This document shows, in pieces, positions 8,630 to 16,391 of a DNA stretch of 33,139 nt. The DNA lies in the NCBI GenBank assembly GCA_029057985.1, contig JAIDYR010000108.1:61091-94229 (forward strand). The letters are read 5' to 3'. The first letter of the stretch is position 1, and each line of letters opens with the position of its first letter. The DNA is from Muribaculaceae bacterium. Lineage in GTDB: Bacteria > Bacteroidota > Bacteroidia > Bacteroidales > Muribaculaceae. The notes under the pieces were generated by a model. It searched no databases. It worked only from the letters and a program-made list of their open reading frames with translations, and was not told the DNA's origin. The position numbers and the translations under genes were made by a program.

Positions 8630-8660
8630 CAAAAATACATTATTTCTCCCTAATATCAAA
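8630..8660 (-). promoter_or_regulatory. Promoter of the lipoprotein-kinase operon
   Basis: On the minus strand TTTG (8660-8657) and TATTTTTG (8637-8630) are 19 nt apart, matching the Bacteroidetes -33/-7 consensus. The predicted start near 8623 leaves a leader of about 55 nt. Confidence 0.75.
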
Positions 8661-8736
8661 ATATTAGATAAGTTAGTTTGTCCATTCTTGCCGTTTATAC
8701 TATAAATTCGGAATTTTTTGCCGTGCCGCTGTATTC

Positions 8737-9486
8737 TTATCCCTGCCGGCAGATGATGGATCCGTTGGCCTGATGGGTTGCGAGAATCAGCATTTCCGCT
8801 ATCTGGACGTGAGCGGGAGCCATAGCCGCATAGAGGGCCGCATCGGCTATATCAGCGCCGGTGAGGGGGCGGATACCCTTATAGACGTTATCTGCTCGCT
8901 CATCATCGCCGTGGAATCTGACATTGCTGAAGTTAGTCTCTACCAGACCGGGCTTGAGCAGAGTGACGCGCACTGCCGAGTGGGCAACGTCGATACGCAG
9001 CCCGTCGGTGATAGCCTTTACGGCAGCCTTGGTGGCGCAATAGACATTCCCGTTGGCGTAGGCGGCATCCCCGGCTACACTGCCTATATTGATAATATGA
9101 CCGCTATTGCGCTCTATCATGCCGGGGACTATTGCGCGGGTCATCGTCAGAAGGCCCTTGATATTGGTGTCGATCATCGTGTCCCAGTCCCGGAAATCGC
9201 CCTCATACTCGGGTTCAAGACCAAGAGCCAGACCGGCATTATTGACGAGGATGTCGATGCATTGCCATTCTTCCGGAAGATTGGCTACAGCCTGCAGAGC
9301 CTTCTCCCGGTCCCTCACGTCAAAGCTCAGCAATAGGCAATCATCGCCATATGGCCCGAAGATTTCTTCCAGTAATCCGGCCCTGCGCCCGGTCACGATC
9401 ACGCGGAATCCCGCCTTCAGGAATTTCTCGGCGCATGCGCGGCCAATGCCACTGGTAGCGCCTGTCACCATCACGATTTTCTTCAT
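8737..9486 (-). CDS. SDR-family NAD(P)-dependent oxidoreductase (YdfG-like)
   Basis: 249 residues, the normal length for a classical short-chain dehydrogenase. Cofactor-binding 'TGATSGIG' (8-15), 'NNAG' (82-85), catalytic Ser136 in 'NIGSVAG', and the Y-x-x-x-K pair Tyr149/Lys153 in 'YCATK'. The 'TGRR' after the second strand suggests NADP(H) preference. The closest type I recognise is E. coli YdfG (3-hydroxy acid / malonic semialdehyde dehydrogenase), for example 'LVNNAGLALG' and 'KPGLVETNFSNVRF', but substrate is not certain. Cytosolic. It stands alone with its own promoter; the ATG at 9486 fits the family start. Confidence 0.88.
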   Translation of the reverse strand: MKKIVMVTGATSGIGRACAEKFLKAGFRVIVTGRRAGLLEEIFGPYGDDCLLLSFDVRDREKALQAVANLPEEWQCIDILVNNAGLALGLEPEYEGDFRDWDTMIDTNIKGLLTMTRAIVPGMIERNSGHIINIGSVAGDAAYANGNVYCATKAAVKAITDGLRIDVAHSAVRVTLLKPGLVETNFSNVRFHGDDERADNVYKGIRPLTGADIADAALYAAMAPAHVQIAEMLILATHQANGSIICRQG

Positions 9487-9487
9487 A

Positions 9488-9517
9488 ATATTGATATTCG
9501 AGATATTGATATTCGAG
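9488..9517. repeat. Two tandem copies of a 15-bp sequence
   Basis: ATATTGATATTCGAG occurs twice in direct succession (9488-9502, 9503-9517), in the untranslated leader immediately before the SDR start codon. Confidence 0.8.
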
Positions 9518-9537
9518 GTCAGTATTTATAATTTTCG

Positions 9538-9568
9538 CAAATATACTAAATCTCCCGCTCATTTACAA
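9538..9568 (-). promoter_or_regulatory. Promoter of the SDR gene
   Basis: On the minus strand TATATTTG (9545-9538) fits TAnnTTTG; a TTG at 9568-9566 lies 20 nt upstream. The predicted RNA leader contains the 15-bp tandem repeat. Confidence 0.6.
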
Positions 9569-9578
9569 TAAAACATAA

Positions 9579-9608
9579 AGACTCCATCGCTCATTCGCGA
9601 TGGAGTCT
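9579..9608. terminator. 12-bp perfect hairpin between SDR gene and RAYT
   Basis: AGACTCCATCGC (9579-9590) and GCGATGGAGTCT (9597-9608) pair perfectly around TCATTC. On the minus strand a T-rich stretch follows, so it could stop antisense transcription coming from the transposase region before the SDR promoter. No gene clearly ends here. Confidence 0.45.
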
Positions 9609-9678
9609 AATGGATAGGGGAGGGATCAGATCAGCGGATTATTACTTTTGAAGCCTTGGCTTTCAGTGAAGCGCGAAG

Positions 9679-9728
9679 CTGTCCTGTTCAAAAGCGAAGC
9701 TTTTGTCTGCCATGAAGCGAAGCTTTTG
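9679..9728 (+). repeat. REP-like hairpins upstream of the RAYT gene
   Basis: CAAAAGC-GAA-GCTTTTG (9689-9705) is a perfect 7-bp hairpin preceded by CTGTCCTGTT. A shorter relative with AAGC-GAA-GCTT follows at 9715-9725. A related element lies in inverted orientation downstream of the gene (10806-10832). Confidence 0.7.
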
Positions 9729-9736
9729 AAGATACA

Positions 9737-9768
9737 TTTGCATATCCGGGATATAATATCTATATTTG
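9737..9768 (+). promoter_or_regulatory. Promoter of the RAYT gene
   Basis: TTTG (9737-9740), a 20-nt spacer, and TATATTTG (9761-9768). The RNA should begin near 9775, so the ATG at 9797 rather than the TTG at 9785 is the start codon. Confidence 0.75.
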
Positions 9769-9796
9769 CCCGCAGATCCGTAATTTGATATTCCCG

Positions 9797-10786
9797 ATGA
9801 AAGAATTCCCCAAGCATTTGCGAAGAGCCTTGATTCCCAATGGCAATCGGCGGGCAGCCTGGCATGATTACAGGCAACGCTGCATATACATGATTACTCT
9901 CAATGCCGCTAAAGGGATCCCCGCATTAGCAATTCTTAAAGGCATTCCGGGAAATCGCGAGTGGCCTCCCGTAGCCGAAAAAACCGAAGTCGGAGATATT
10001 ATCGCCGCAAATCTTTCGGCTCTTAAATCGACTTATCCATTTATAAAGATATTACGAAGAGTAATTATGCCTGACCACGTGCATTTCGCTATCTTTATTG
10101 AAAGGTCTACGAATATTCATCTCGGGGATATAATCAATCATCTGAAAAGGAATTGCACGCATCAATATGCAACTTTAATTGCAAGTCGGCATAGTGATCA
10201 TGCGAGCTCACCAATCTCCATGTTTGAGGACTGCTATCATGACAGAATCCTTACGAAGAAAAATCAATTGCAGAAGATGCTTGATTATATCAGCGATAAT
10301 CCCAGGAGGCGACTCTTAAGGATGATGAATCCCGGTTTTCATAGCCGCAATCGCATAATCTTAACCGATGGCAGGGAACTGGATATATATGGGAATATGG
10401 ATCTTCTGTCTGATCCGGATGTCGAGCCGGTCAGAATCAGCAGAAAATACACTCCTGAAGAACTCCGCAGGCATAAGATCTGCTGGAAGAGGACGATTGA
10501 GAACTGCGGCGTGCTGGTATCGCCCTTTATATCGCGGGATGAGAAGAAAGTCTTTTATTGGGCAGCTGACAATGGAGGCCGGATAATTTATATAATCGAC
10601 GGAGGCATAGGCGAGAGATTCACGCCTAAGGGATTACTGCATAAACTATGCGATGAAGGACGATTACTGATAGTAGGCTCGACAGCACCATCTTTCTCAA
10701 AAACGGCTCTATCAAGGGCACACTGCGAAGACATGAATAGAATCGCGCTCTATATTTCTTCCGGCAATTTTCGAATTGAAAGCTGA
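9797..10786 (+). CDS. REP-associated tyrosine transposase (RAYT, Y1 HUH family) with C-terminal extension
   Basis: 329 residues from ATG 9797. The HUH nuclease is seen in 'MPDHVHF' (His pair at about 94 and 96) and the catalytic Tyr in 'MLDYISDNPRR' (about 164), with 'FEDCYHDRILT' between them, as in RAYT/IS200-type enzymes that cut single-stranded DNA at hairpins. Typical RAYTs end soon after the Tyr helix. This one carries about 90 further residues (238-329, 'GVLVSPFISRDEKKVF', 'GGRIIYI', 'CDEGRLLIVGS') resembling an extension I remember from Bacteroidetes transposases and, more loosely, DprA/SLOG Rossmann folds. It has its own promoter and is flanked by inverted REP-like hairpins, which it may recognise. 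RAYTs are usually domesticated single-copy genes rather than active insertion sequences. Confidence 0.88.
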   Translation: MKEFPKHLRRALIPNGNRRAAWHDYRQRCIYMITLNAAKGIPALAILKGIPGNREWPPVAEKTEVGDIIAANLSALKSTYPFIKILRRVIMPDHVHFAIFIERSTNIHLGDIINHLKRNCTHQYATLIASRHSDHASSPISMFEDCYHDRILTKKNQLQKMLDYISDNPRRRLLRMMNPGFHSRNRIILTDGRELDIYGNMDLLSDPDVEPVRISRKYTPEELRRHKICWKRTIENCGVLVSPFISRDEKKVFYWAADNGGRIIYIIDGGIGERFTPKGLLHKLCDEGRLLIVGSTAPSFSKTALSRAHCEDMNRIALYISSGNFRIES

Positions 10787-10805
10787 ACAGGAGGGGGATT
10801 TTTGG

Positions 10806-10832
10806 CAAAAGCTTCGCTTTTGAACTGAACAG
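10806..10832 (-). repeat. REP-like hairpin downstream of the RAYT gene, inverted
   Basis: Reverse complement of the upstream element: 25 of 27 positions agree with 9679-9705, and the CAAAAGC/GCTTTTG stem and GAA loop are identical. It begins 20 nt after the transposase stop. Confidence 0.7.
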
Positions 10833-10865
10833 TTTCACGCTCAGGAAGATTTTTTGGAAGAAACA

Positions 10866-10951
10866 AGAGACATTGACTTTACTCCATCCGAGAGACATTG
10901 ACTCTGCTCCATCCGAGAGACATTGAATCTGCTCCAAATTGACTCTGCTCC
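10866..10951 (+). repeat. 25-bp tandem repeat, about 3.5 units
   Basis: Units AGAGACATTGACTnTnCTCC plus ATCCG start at 10866, 10891 and 10916. The third is cut short and followed by a partial unit (ATTGACTCTGCTCC) ending at 10951. It lies between the RAYT element and the tRNA-Lys terminator. Confidence 0.75.
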
Positions 10952-10958
10952 AAAAAGA

Positions 10959-10990
10959 AAATAGCTGGAATCTTGCGATTCCAGCTATTT
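10959..10990 (-). terminator. Terminator of tRNA-Lys
   Basis: AAATAGCTGGAATC (10959-10972) and GATTCCAGCTATTT (10977-10990) form a perfect 14-bp stem with a 4-nt loop. On the minus strand it is followed by TCTTTTT. It starts right at the 3' end of the tRNA. Confidence 0.88.
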
Positions 10991-10991
10991 G

Positions 10992-11064
10992 TGACCCCGG
11001 TGAGGCTCGAACTCACGACCCAATGATTAAGAGTCATTTGCTCTACCAACTGAGCTACGGAGTC
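10992..11064 (-). tRNA. tRNA-Lys (CTT)
   Basis: A 73-nt cloverleaf on the minus strand. Acceptor GACTCCG pairs with CGGGGTC (one G-T pair); the D arm contains AGCTCAGTTGGTAGAGC; the anticodon stem AATGA/TCATT encloses loop CTCTTAA with anticodon CTT; the T arm has GTTCGAGCC. The discriminator is A at 10992 and CCA is not encoded. Confidence 0.95.
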
Positions 11065-11375
11065 ATTGTTGGTATGATTGTGCGGGGAGCAGGGGCGAAA
11101 TTAGCTTAAGTCTTGCCATCGTCGCGTTGGCGACGGGGTTGCTTCCCTTTTGCGAGTGCAAAGTTAATATCTTTTTTCCGTTTGTGCAAATTTTTCTCGA
11201 TTTTTTTTCGTAATTTTACGTCAGAATCGGTTTTTACCGTTTTTTCGGGACTTTTCCAATAGTTTTTTCCTCAAAAATCCCGGGAATTTCACAAAAATCG
11301 ACGAAATTATAGCAGCAATACAGGAATTTATAATTGCATTATATACCGGAAGAAATTATAACAGCAATATATAAC
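11065..11375. other. Intergenic region: tRNA-Lys leader and promoter, upstream region of OmpA/TPR gene
   Basis: No protein gene seen. The left half is the tRNA-Lys leader with a small hairpin CGTCGC-GTTG-GCGACG (11120-11135). The right half is T-rich on the plus strand and carries two direct copies of an 18-nt sequence, GAAATTATAnCAGCAATA, at 11303-11320 and 11352-11369, just before the lipoprotein start. A TAATTTTA at 11211-11218 resembles a -7 element but lacks a good -33 partner. Confidence 0.5.
11159..11190 (-). promoter_or_regulatory. Promoter of tRNA-Lys
   Basis: On the minus strand TTTG (11190-11187), a 20-nt spacer and TAACTTTG (11166-11159). The sequence 11138-11166, which includes the -7 element and start site, agrees at 27 of 29 positions with the tRNA-Asp promoter region. 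Confidence 0.82.
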
Positions 11376-13070
11376 ATGAATAAGACAATTCTTATGCTCT
11401 CTCTCGGCGCTGCGGTCGTTATGGCCGGCGGGTGCTCGAAGAAACTGAGTAATTTTCAAAGTAATTATTTCTCCATGCGTCCGTCGCCGATGGAGACGGT
11501 GGGCCAGGATGTCCCGGGCACAGTCTATGCGACTCTCCCGGCTAAATTTATGGTCAAGAACGCCAAGGTCACTGCTACTCCTGTGATCCAATGGAGTGAT
11601 GGTGCCGGCATCGGCGAAGTGACTACTACTCCGGTCATATTCCAGGGTGAGAATGTGCGCGACAATGGCCAGATCGTCAGCTACGCCCGCGGAGGATCAG
11701 TAACTCTCCCCTTTAATTTCCCTTATCAACCCGAGATGGCGAAGTCGGATCTTTATCTTGACTTCGCGGTAGATCAGAACGGAAAGCGCTACACTCTTCC
11801 GCGCGTCAAGGTTGGCTCGGGAGTAGTCGCTACCTCTACTCTGGCTTCGGCCGCTACGGTCGCTCCGGCCGTGGCAAAAGACGGTTTCCAGCGCGTCATC
11901 TCCGAGCAGTATAGCGCTGATATCCATTTCCTTGTCAATCAGGCCAACGTCCGCGCTTCGGAAACCTCTAAGGCGGACTACATTGACCTCAACAAGAAAT
12001 TGATGGAGGCCAATCAGGCTCCGAACATGGAGATCGCAGGCGTCACCATCAATTCTTACGCTTCTCCGGAGGGTTCTTTGGATTTCAATACCCAGCTCGC
12101 TGAAAAACGCGAACAGAATACTCAGAACTATGTCGAATCTCAGTTGAAGAAAGACAAAATCACTGAGTTCGGCGAACTCACCTCTTCCTTTACTCCCGAA
12201 GACTGGGAAGGCTTCAGCAAACTCATCGAGAAAAGCAATATCCAGGATAAGGATCTTATCCTGAGTGTTCTCTCAATGTATAAGGATCCGGAGGAGCGTG
12301 AACGTGAGATCCGCAATATGTCGGCGGTCTTCAACGAACTCGCCGACCAGATTCTCCCGCAGCTCCGCTATTCCCGCGTCATGGCTACTATCAATGTCAT
12401 CGGCAAATCGGACGAAGAGTTGATCAATCTCTATAATACCGATCCTCAGAAGCTCAGCGTCGACGAGATTCTCTACGTCGCTACCCTTACCGACGATAAT
12501 ACCCGCAAGCAGGCTATCTATCAGAAAGCGGCTGAACTCTATCCTAATGATTACCGTCCGGTCAATAATATCGGTGTGACTCAATATGTAGCGGGCAATT
12601 ATGCAGCTGCCAACGCAAGTTTCAACCGCGCCGCAAGCATGAATCCGCAGGCTAAGGAGGTTGAGATGAATAAGGGTCTTATATCTATGATCAACCATGA
12701 TTATAAGACTGCCAACGAACATTTTGGTGCGGCTGCCGGCGTTCCTGAGAATGCTGACGCACTCGGAGTCTATTATCTCAGCCAGGGCGAGATAGGCAAG
12801 GCTCAGACTGCCTTCGGCGACGCAAAGACCAACAATGCGGCTCTTGCGCAGATTCTCGCGAAGGATTATAACGCAGCCCGCAATACTCTGGCCTCCATCT
12901 CAGTTCCGGATGCCACTACTTATTATCTGACAGCAATTCTGGGGGCGCGCACGCATAATGAAAATATGGTCATGAGCAATCTGCGCCAGGCCGTAAAACT
13001 CGACAACGCACTTCGTGCCCGCGCTCTGAAGGATCTCGAATTCGCCGGCTATAACCTCAGCTCTATCTGA
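11376..13070 (+). CDS. Lipoprotein with OmpA-like and TPR regions
   Basis: 564 residues from ATG 11376 (an in-frame TTG at 11334 would spoil the signal peptide). The N-terminus 'MNKTILMLSLGAAVVMAGGC' is a lipoprotein signal with Cys20. A beta-rich domain follows (about 35-150). Next is a stretch like OmpA-family peptidoglycan-binding proteins: 'ISEQYSADIHFLVNQANVRASE ' (split over about 175-200) and 'GVTINSYASPEGSLDFNTQL' with 'LAEKREQNTQNYV' (about 228-262), but with a long insertion in the OmpA fold. The C-terminal third is TPR-like: 'YPNDYRPVNNIGVTQYVAGN', 'AAANASFNRAASMNPQ', 'GEIGKAQTAFGDAKTNNAAL'. Probably outer-membrane anchored, touching peptidoglycan and acting as a scaffold; exact role unknown. 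Strongly biased codon use suggests high expression. Confidence 0.82.
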   Translation: MNKTILMLSLGAAVVMAGGCSKKLSNFQSNYFSMRPSPMETVGQDVPGTVYATLPAKFMVKNAKVTATPVIQWSDGAGIGEVTTTPVIFQGENVRDNGQIVSYARGGSVTLPFNFPYQPEMAKSDLYLDFAVDQNGKRYTLPRVKVGSGVVATSTLASAATVAPAVAKDGFQRVISEQYSADIHFLVNQANVRASETSKADYIDLNKKLMEANQAPNMEIAGVTINSYASPEGSLDFNTQLAEKREQNTQNYVESQLKKDKITEFGELTSSFTPEDWEGFSKLIEKSNIQDKDLILSVLSMYKDPEEREREIRNMSAVFNELADQILPQLRYSRVMATINVIGKSDEELINLYNTDPQKLSVDEILYVATLTDDNTRKQAIYQKAAELYPNDYRPVNNIGVTQYVAGNYAAANASFNRAASMNPQAKEVEMNKGLISMINHDYKTANEHFGAAAGVPENADALGVYYLSQGEIGKAQTAFGDAKTNNAALAQILAKDYNAARNTLASISVPDATTYYLTAILGARTHNENMVMSNLRQAVKLDNALRARALKDLEFAGYNLSSI

Positions 13071-13117
13071 TTTAGAAGACATAAGCATCTTAAGAAAGAC
13101 ATAAGCTAAATAAAAAA

Positions 13118-13377
13118 GACAGAAGCACATAAGGACATAAATTTTTAATTGTTCTTTGTTTATGTCTTAATAAATAACAGAAGCACATAAGGCCCGGATT
13201 GGTAGAGGGCGCTTATGTGCTTTTGTGCTTATGTGCTTTTGTCTAATTTAATTGACATAAGCACATAAGGACATAAATTTTTAATTCTTCTATGCTTATG
13301 TCTTTTTAAATGACAGAAGCACATAAGGCCCGGATTGGTAGAGGGCGCTTATGTGCTTTTGTGCTTTTGTCTAATTT
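13118..13377. repeat. Tandem duplication of a palindrome-rich ~130-bp element
   Basis: Copy 1 (13118-13249, 132 bp) and copy 2 (13254-13377, 124 bp) are near identical; copy 2 lacks 8 bp of a GTGCTTNT run. Each holds a long hairpin, AGCACATAAGGCCC ... GGGCGCTTATGTGCT, with an identical loop between. The heptamer ACATAAG occurs at least seven times across 13078-13330 and its complement CTTATGT about four times, including two extra ACATAAG copies just left of the duplication. No open frame or recognisable RNA family. The 344-bp gap between genes (13071-13414) is essentially made of this element. Confidence 0.85.
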
Positions 13378-13414
13378 TTATAATTAATTTGTCCTTGTGT
13401 CTGAACAGGCCGCC

Positions 13415-13843
13415 TTAGGCGGGAGATTCTTCATTATCTTCGTTGAGGGCCTGATAGTAGCAGTCGGCGATTGCGAGCCATTCCTCGAGGGTGCCGTCGG
13501 TGGTATAACCGGGTTCGTTGGCCGGATTGCCGAGGATGCGGGAGGCCGTATCGGGGGTAAGGGTGACTACGGTCGGCTTCACTTCAGTATCAGGATTATA
13601 GAAATTATCGAAGTTGACGTGGGCCTTGTCTTCTTCGATGAGATAGAGTTTGCCTTCGTAGGCATATAGGCCCATTATACGGGAGGTATCGGGCATCTCG
13701 GCGTCGTCGTCGGCGAGATTGATCTCGGGGAGATAATCGAATCCTGCGGTTGCGTTGTCCCAAAGGATCGCACCGATCCCGCGGGCTTCCATATCGTCAT
13801 AAAGGTCCTGCTTTGCGCGTCCGAAAAGATCTGTATTTTCCAT
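13415..13843 (-). CDS. Small acidic protein of unknown function
   Basis: 142 residues from ATG 13843, rich in Asp and Glu. No signal peptide or membrane helix, so probably cytosolic. The sequence opens 'MENTDLFGRAKQDLYDDMEA' and has a compact mixed alpha/beta look with 'GLYAYEGKLYLIEEDKAHVN' in the middle and a helical C-terminus ending EESPA. I do not recognise the family. No clear TAnnTTTG element is seen upstream; a palindrome GCGGTGC-AA-GCACCGC lies at 13880-13895. It lies between the ACATAAG repeat element and the end of aroB, both of which could reflect recombination nearby. Confidence 0.68.
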   Translation of the reverse strand: MENTDLFGRAKQDLYDDMEARGIGAILWDNATAGFDYLPEINLADDDAEMPDTSRIMGLYAYEGKLYLIEEDKAHVNFDNFYNPDTEVKPTVVTLTPDTASRILGNPANEPGYTTDGTLEEWLAIADCYYQALNEDNEESPA

Positions 13844-14039
13844 ATATTAGTATTTTAGTTATCGGTAATTCGGGTAGAGGCGGTGCAAGCACCGCTTGCC
13901 TTATACGGATTCTTTATAATAAATCCTAACTTTATTACGCTGATATGCGGAAGATTGTTCAATTCGGAGACGGAAGATGAGATAACGATACGAGGCGGAA
14001 GAGGGGAGATAGGTGAGAGCCGAGAGATGGCAAGGCCGG

Positions 14040-15092
14040 TCAGCGACCGAGCAGTTCCTGATAGATATCGAGAGCGGCGTAGAGGTCGTCGCGACTTATG
14101 GGACGGTCGTAGACAGGACTTCCCGGAGCGGATATCAATGTATAGGCGAGATGTCCGGCGTCGCGGTTCTTCTTGTCATGGGTCGCGAGCGTCCACAGTC
14201 GGTCATAGTCGGAGCATGTGAACTGTGCGGGGGGATAATTTCGCCTCAGCCAATGCGCATATTCACTGATCCACTTCTTATCCATCCCCTCCTTGAGATG
14301 ACTCAGAATGAGGGCGACCAGGTTTCCATGGGCAATGGCCGTGCCGTGGGGGAGACCCTGCCCTTTCTCTATCAGCAGGGATTCAATGGCATGGCCGGCA
14401 GTATGCCCGAAATTGAGGACTTTGCGAAGTCCTTTCTCCGTAGGGTCAGCCTCTACAATCCGCATCTTCTCTCTGCGGCAGAACCGGCATGCTTCGTCAA
14501 GAATAGCTGCATCCGCATCAGCCGGATCTACGGCAAGAAAACGGCGCGTCATCTTCTCGTCGGAGATAAGAGCTGTCTTTATGACCTCTCCGAAGCCGGA
14601 GAGTATCTCAGAATGAGGGAGCGACCCGAAAGAGCCGGCATCCGCAAGCACCGCCACCGGAAGATGAAACGCTCCGATTTCATTCTTCAGCCCCCGGAAG
14701 TCTATGGCAGTCTTCCCACCGACCGAAGCATCTACCGCGCCTAAGAGGGTCGTCGCTACATTCAGATGGCGGATACCGCGCTTGAAAACAGCTGCCGCAA
14801 ACCCTCCTATATCCGTAACCATGCCCCCGCCAATGCAGATAAGCATCGAGCGCCGGGTCATCCCGGCTCCCGACATGAAGCTCAGTATATTCTCCAAAGC
14901 CGTCAGAGTCTTATTCTCTTCGCCGGCCGGAGTGACGATTACCTCCGGCCGATAAGATTGCAGACGTTTTTGCAGAAGCCCGATAAGTCCGGATTCTATA
15001 ATCGCTACGTTGGAGTCAGTAAGGAGCATCACCCTGTCGGGAGCTTCCTTACCGACAACCTCCATTATCTCATCAGCAAGAAGGCTTTTCAT
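14040..15092 (-). CDS. aroB: 3-dehydroquinate synthase
   Basis: 350 residues, normal for AroB. Converts DAHP to 3-dehydroquinate, the second step of the shikimate pathway, using NAD+ and a divalent metal. NAD-binding 'GGGMVTDIGGF' (88-98) and 'FKRGI'; 'TTLLGAVDASVGGKTAIDF' (about 114-132); 'KNEIGAFH' (about 136-143); metal ligands expected from 'GFGEVIK' (Glu), 'NFGHTAGHAIE' (His) and 'HGTAIAHG' (His); 'HDKKNRDAGH' near the C-terminus. ATG 15092 overlaps the tyrS stop by one base (TAATG), so translation is probably coupled. Last gene of a tyrS-aroB unit. The next pathway enzyme, AroQ, is encoded separately at 20.8 kb. Confidence 0.96.
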   Translation of the reverse strand: MKSLLADEIMEVVGKEAPDRVMLLTDSNVAIIESGLIGLLQKRLQSYRPEVIVTPAGEENKTLTALENILSFMSGAGMTRRSMLICIGGGMVTDIGGFAAAVFKRGIRHLNVATTLLGAVDASVGGKTAIDFRGLKNEIGAFHLPVAVLADAGSFGSLPHSEILSGFGEVIKTALISDEKMTRRFLAVDPADADAAILDEACRFCRREKMRIVEADPTEKGLRKVLNFGHTAGHAIESLLIEKGQGLPHGTAIAHGNLVALILSHLKEGMDKKWISEYAHWLRRNYPPAQFTCSDYDRLWTLATHDKKNRDAGHLAYTLISAPGSPVYDRPISRDDLYAALDIYQELLGR

Positions 15093-16384
15093 TATTCTGC
15101 GATGACGAGGAAATAATTCTTCTTACCGCGCTGGAAAAGAAGATATTTGCCGTTAAGAAGGGATTCGGAGGTGACATTCATCGCCGGATCGGTCACCTTC
15201 TCCTTATTAAGACTCACTCCGTTGCCCTGCACCATCTTTCGAGCCTCGCCTTTTGAACTGAATATCCTGGTTTTTCCTGCGAGGAGTTCGAGCAAGGGGA
15301 TTCCTGCGTCGAGTTCATCCTTGGCTATGGTGAACGTCGGCACTCCCTCGAATACATCGAGCAGAGTCTTCTCATCGAGCTTCATGAGCGCTTCCTTGGC
15401 GTCGTTGCTGAAGAGAATCTGACTGGCTGCGACTGCGGCTTCATAGTTTTCCTTGCCATGCACCATCTCAGTCACTTCCTTCGCCAGACGCTTCTGCAGC
15501 GGACGCTTGCCGGGATCCTGGGCATGTTCGGCAGCGAGAGCCTCGATCTCTTCCTGGGTAAGGAATGTGAATATCTTAAGATATTTCTCGGCGTCCGAGT
15601 CGCTGACGTTGAGCCAGAACTGATAGAATTTATAAGGGGATGTGTAGCGGGCATCGAGCCATACATTGCCGCTTTCGGTCTTACCGAATTTTCCGCCGTC
15701 GGCCTTGGTGATAAGCGGGCAGGTCAGGGCGAATACCTCCCCGCCGAGTTTACGGCGCACGAGCTCCGAACCGGTAGTGATATTTCCCCACTGATCAGAA
15801 CCTCCGAGCTGCAGCTTGCAATTCTTGTCCTGATATAGATGGAGGAAGTCGAAGCCCTGGAGCAACTGATAGGTAAATTCAGTGAAGCTAAGGCCGTCGC
15901 GAGCCTCGCCGTTGAGACGTTTCTGCACGGAATCCTTGGCCATCATGTAGTTGACCGTGATATGCTTGCCGATCTCGCGCGCGAAATCAAGGAAACTTAC
16001 GTCCTTCATCCAGTCATAATTATTGACGAGTTCCGCTCTGTTGGGTGCGTCGCTCTCGAAGTCGAGAAAACGCGCCAGCTGAGCCTTGATTGCTTCCTGG
16101 TTATGGCGGAGAGTAGCCTCGTCGAGGAGGTTGCGCTCGGCGGATTTGCCGGAGGGGTCGCCGATCATGCCGGTAGCGCCGCCGACCAGAGCGATCGGCT
16201 TATGGCCGCAACGCTGGAAATGACGGAGCATCATCACGCCGCAAAGATGGCCGATATGCAGGGAATCGGCAGTCGGGTCGATACCGAGGTAGGCCGTGGT
16301 CATCTCCTTGCGGAGCTGTTCGTCTGTGCCGGGCATCATCGTGTGGATCATGCCGCGCCAGGTCAGTTCTTCAATAAAATCCAT
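15092..16384 (-). CDS. tyrS: Tyrosyl-tRNA synthetase
   Basis: 430 residues, typical of the bacterial TyrRS with a C-terminal S4 domain. Charges tRNA-Tyr with tyrosine in the cytosol. Class I signatures: 'SLHIGHL' (HIGH at 43-46) and 'KFGKT' (232-236, the KMSKS counterpart). Tyrosine/ATP pocket segments '[10 protein letters not shown]' and 'GGSDQWGNI' (about 171-202). The S4 RNA-binding domain lies at about 350-420 ('[19 protein letters not shown]'). ATG 16384 starts 43 bp after the stop of the M28 gene, with heptamer repeats filling part of the gap; its stop overlaps the aroB start. No separate promoter is evident, so it is probably read with the M28 gene. Confidence 0.97.
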   Translation of the reverse strand: MDFIEELTWRGMIHTMMPGTDEQLRKEMTTAYLGIDPTADSLHIGHLCGVMMLRHFQRCGHKPIALVGGATGMIGDPSGKSAERNLLDEATLRHNQEAIKAQLARFLDFESDAPNRAELVNNYDWMKDVSFLDFAREIGKHITVNYMMAKDSVQKRLNGEARDGLSFTEFTYQLLQGFDFLHLYQDKNCKLQLGGSDQWGNITTGSELVRRKLGGEVFALTCPLITKADGGKFGKTESGNVWLDARYTSPYKFYQFWLNVSDSDAEKYLKIFTFLTQEEIEALAAEHAQDPGKRPLQKRLAKEVTEMVHGKENYEAAVAASQILFSNDAKEALMKLDEKTLLDVFEGVPTFTIAKDELDAGIPLLELLAGKTRIFSSKGEARKMVQGNGVSLNKEKVTDPAMNVTSESLLNGKYLLFQRGKKNYFLVIAE

Positions 16385-16391
16385 GTATGCA

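Noticed and set aside
8773..9336. 187-residue plus-strand open frame
   Set aside because: Antisense shadow of the SDR gene, whose catalytic motifs are all in the minus frame.
9797..10832. Active IS200/IS605 insertion sequence
   Set aside because: The transposase is of RAYT type with a C-terminal extension, and the flanking hairpins are inverted to each other, unlike the directional ends of IS200/IS605; no target duplication seen.
10626..10937. 103-residue minus-strand open frame
   Set aside because: Runs across the 25-bp tandem repeat and the 3' end of the RAYT gene; no motif or promoter.
13118..13377. CRISPR array
   Set aside because: Only two long units, no regular short repeats with unique spacers, no cas genes nearby.
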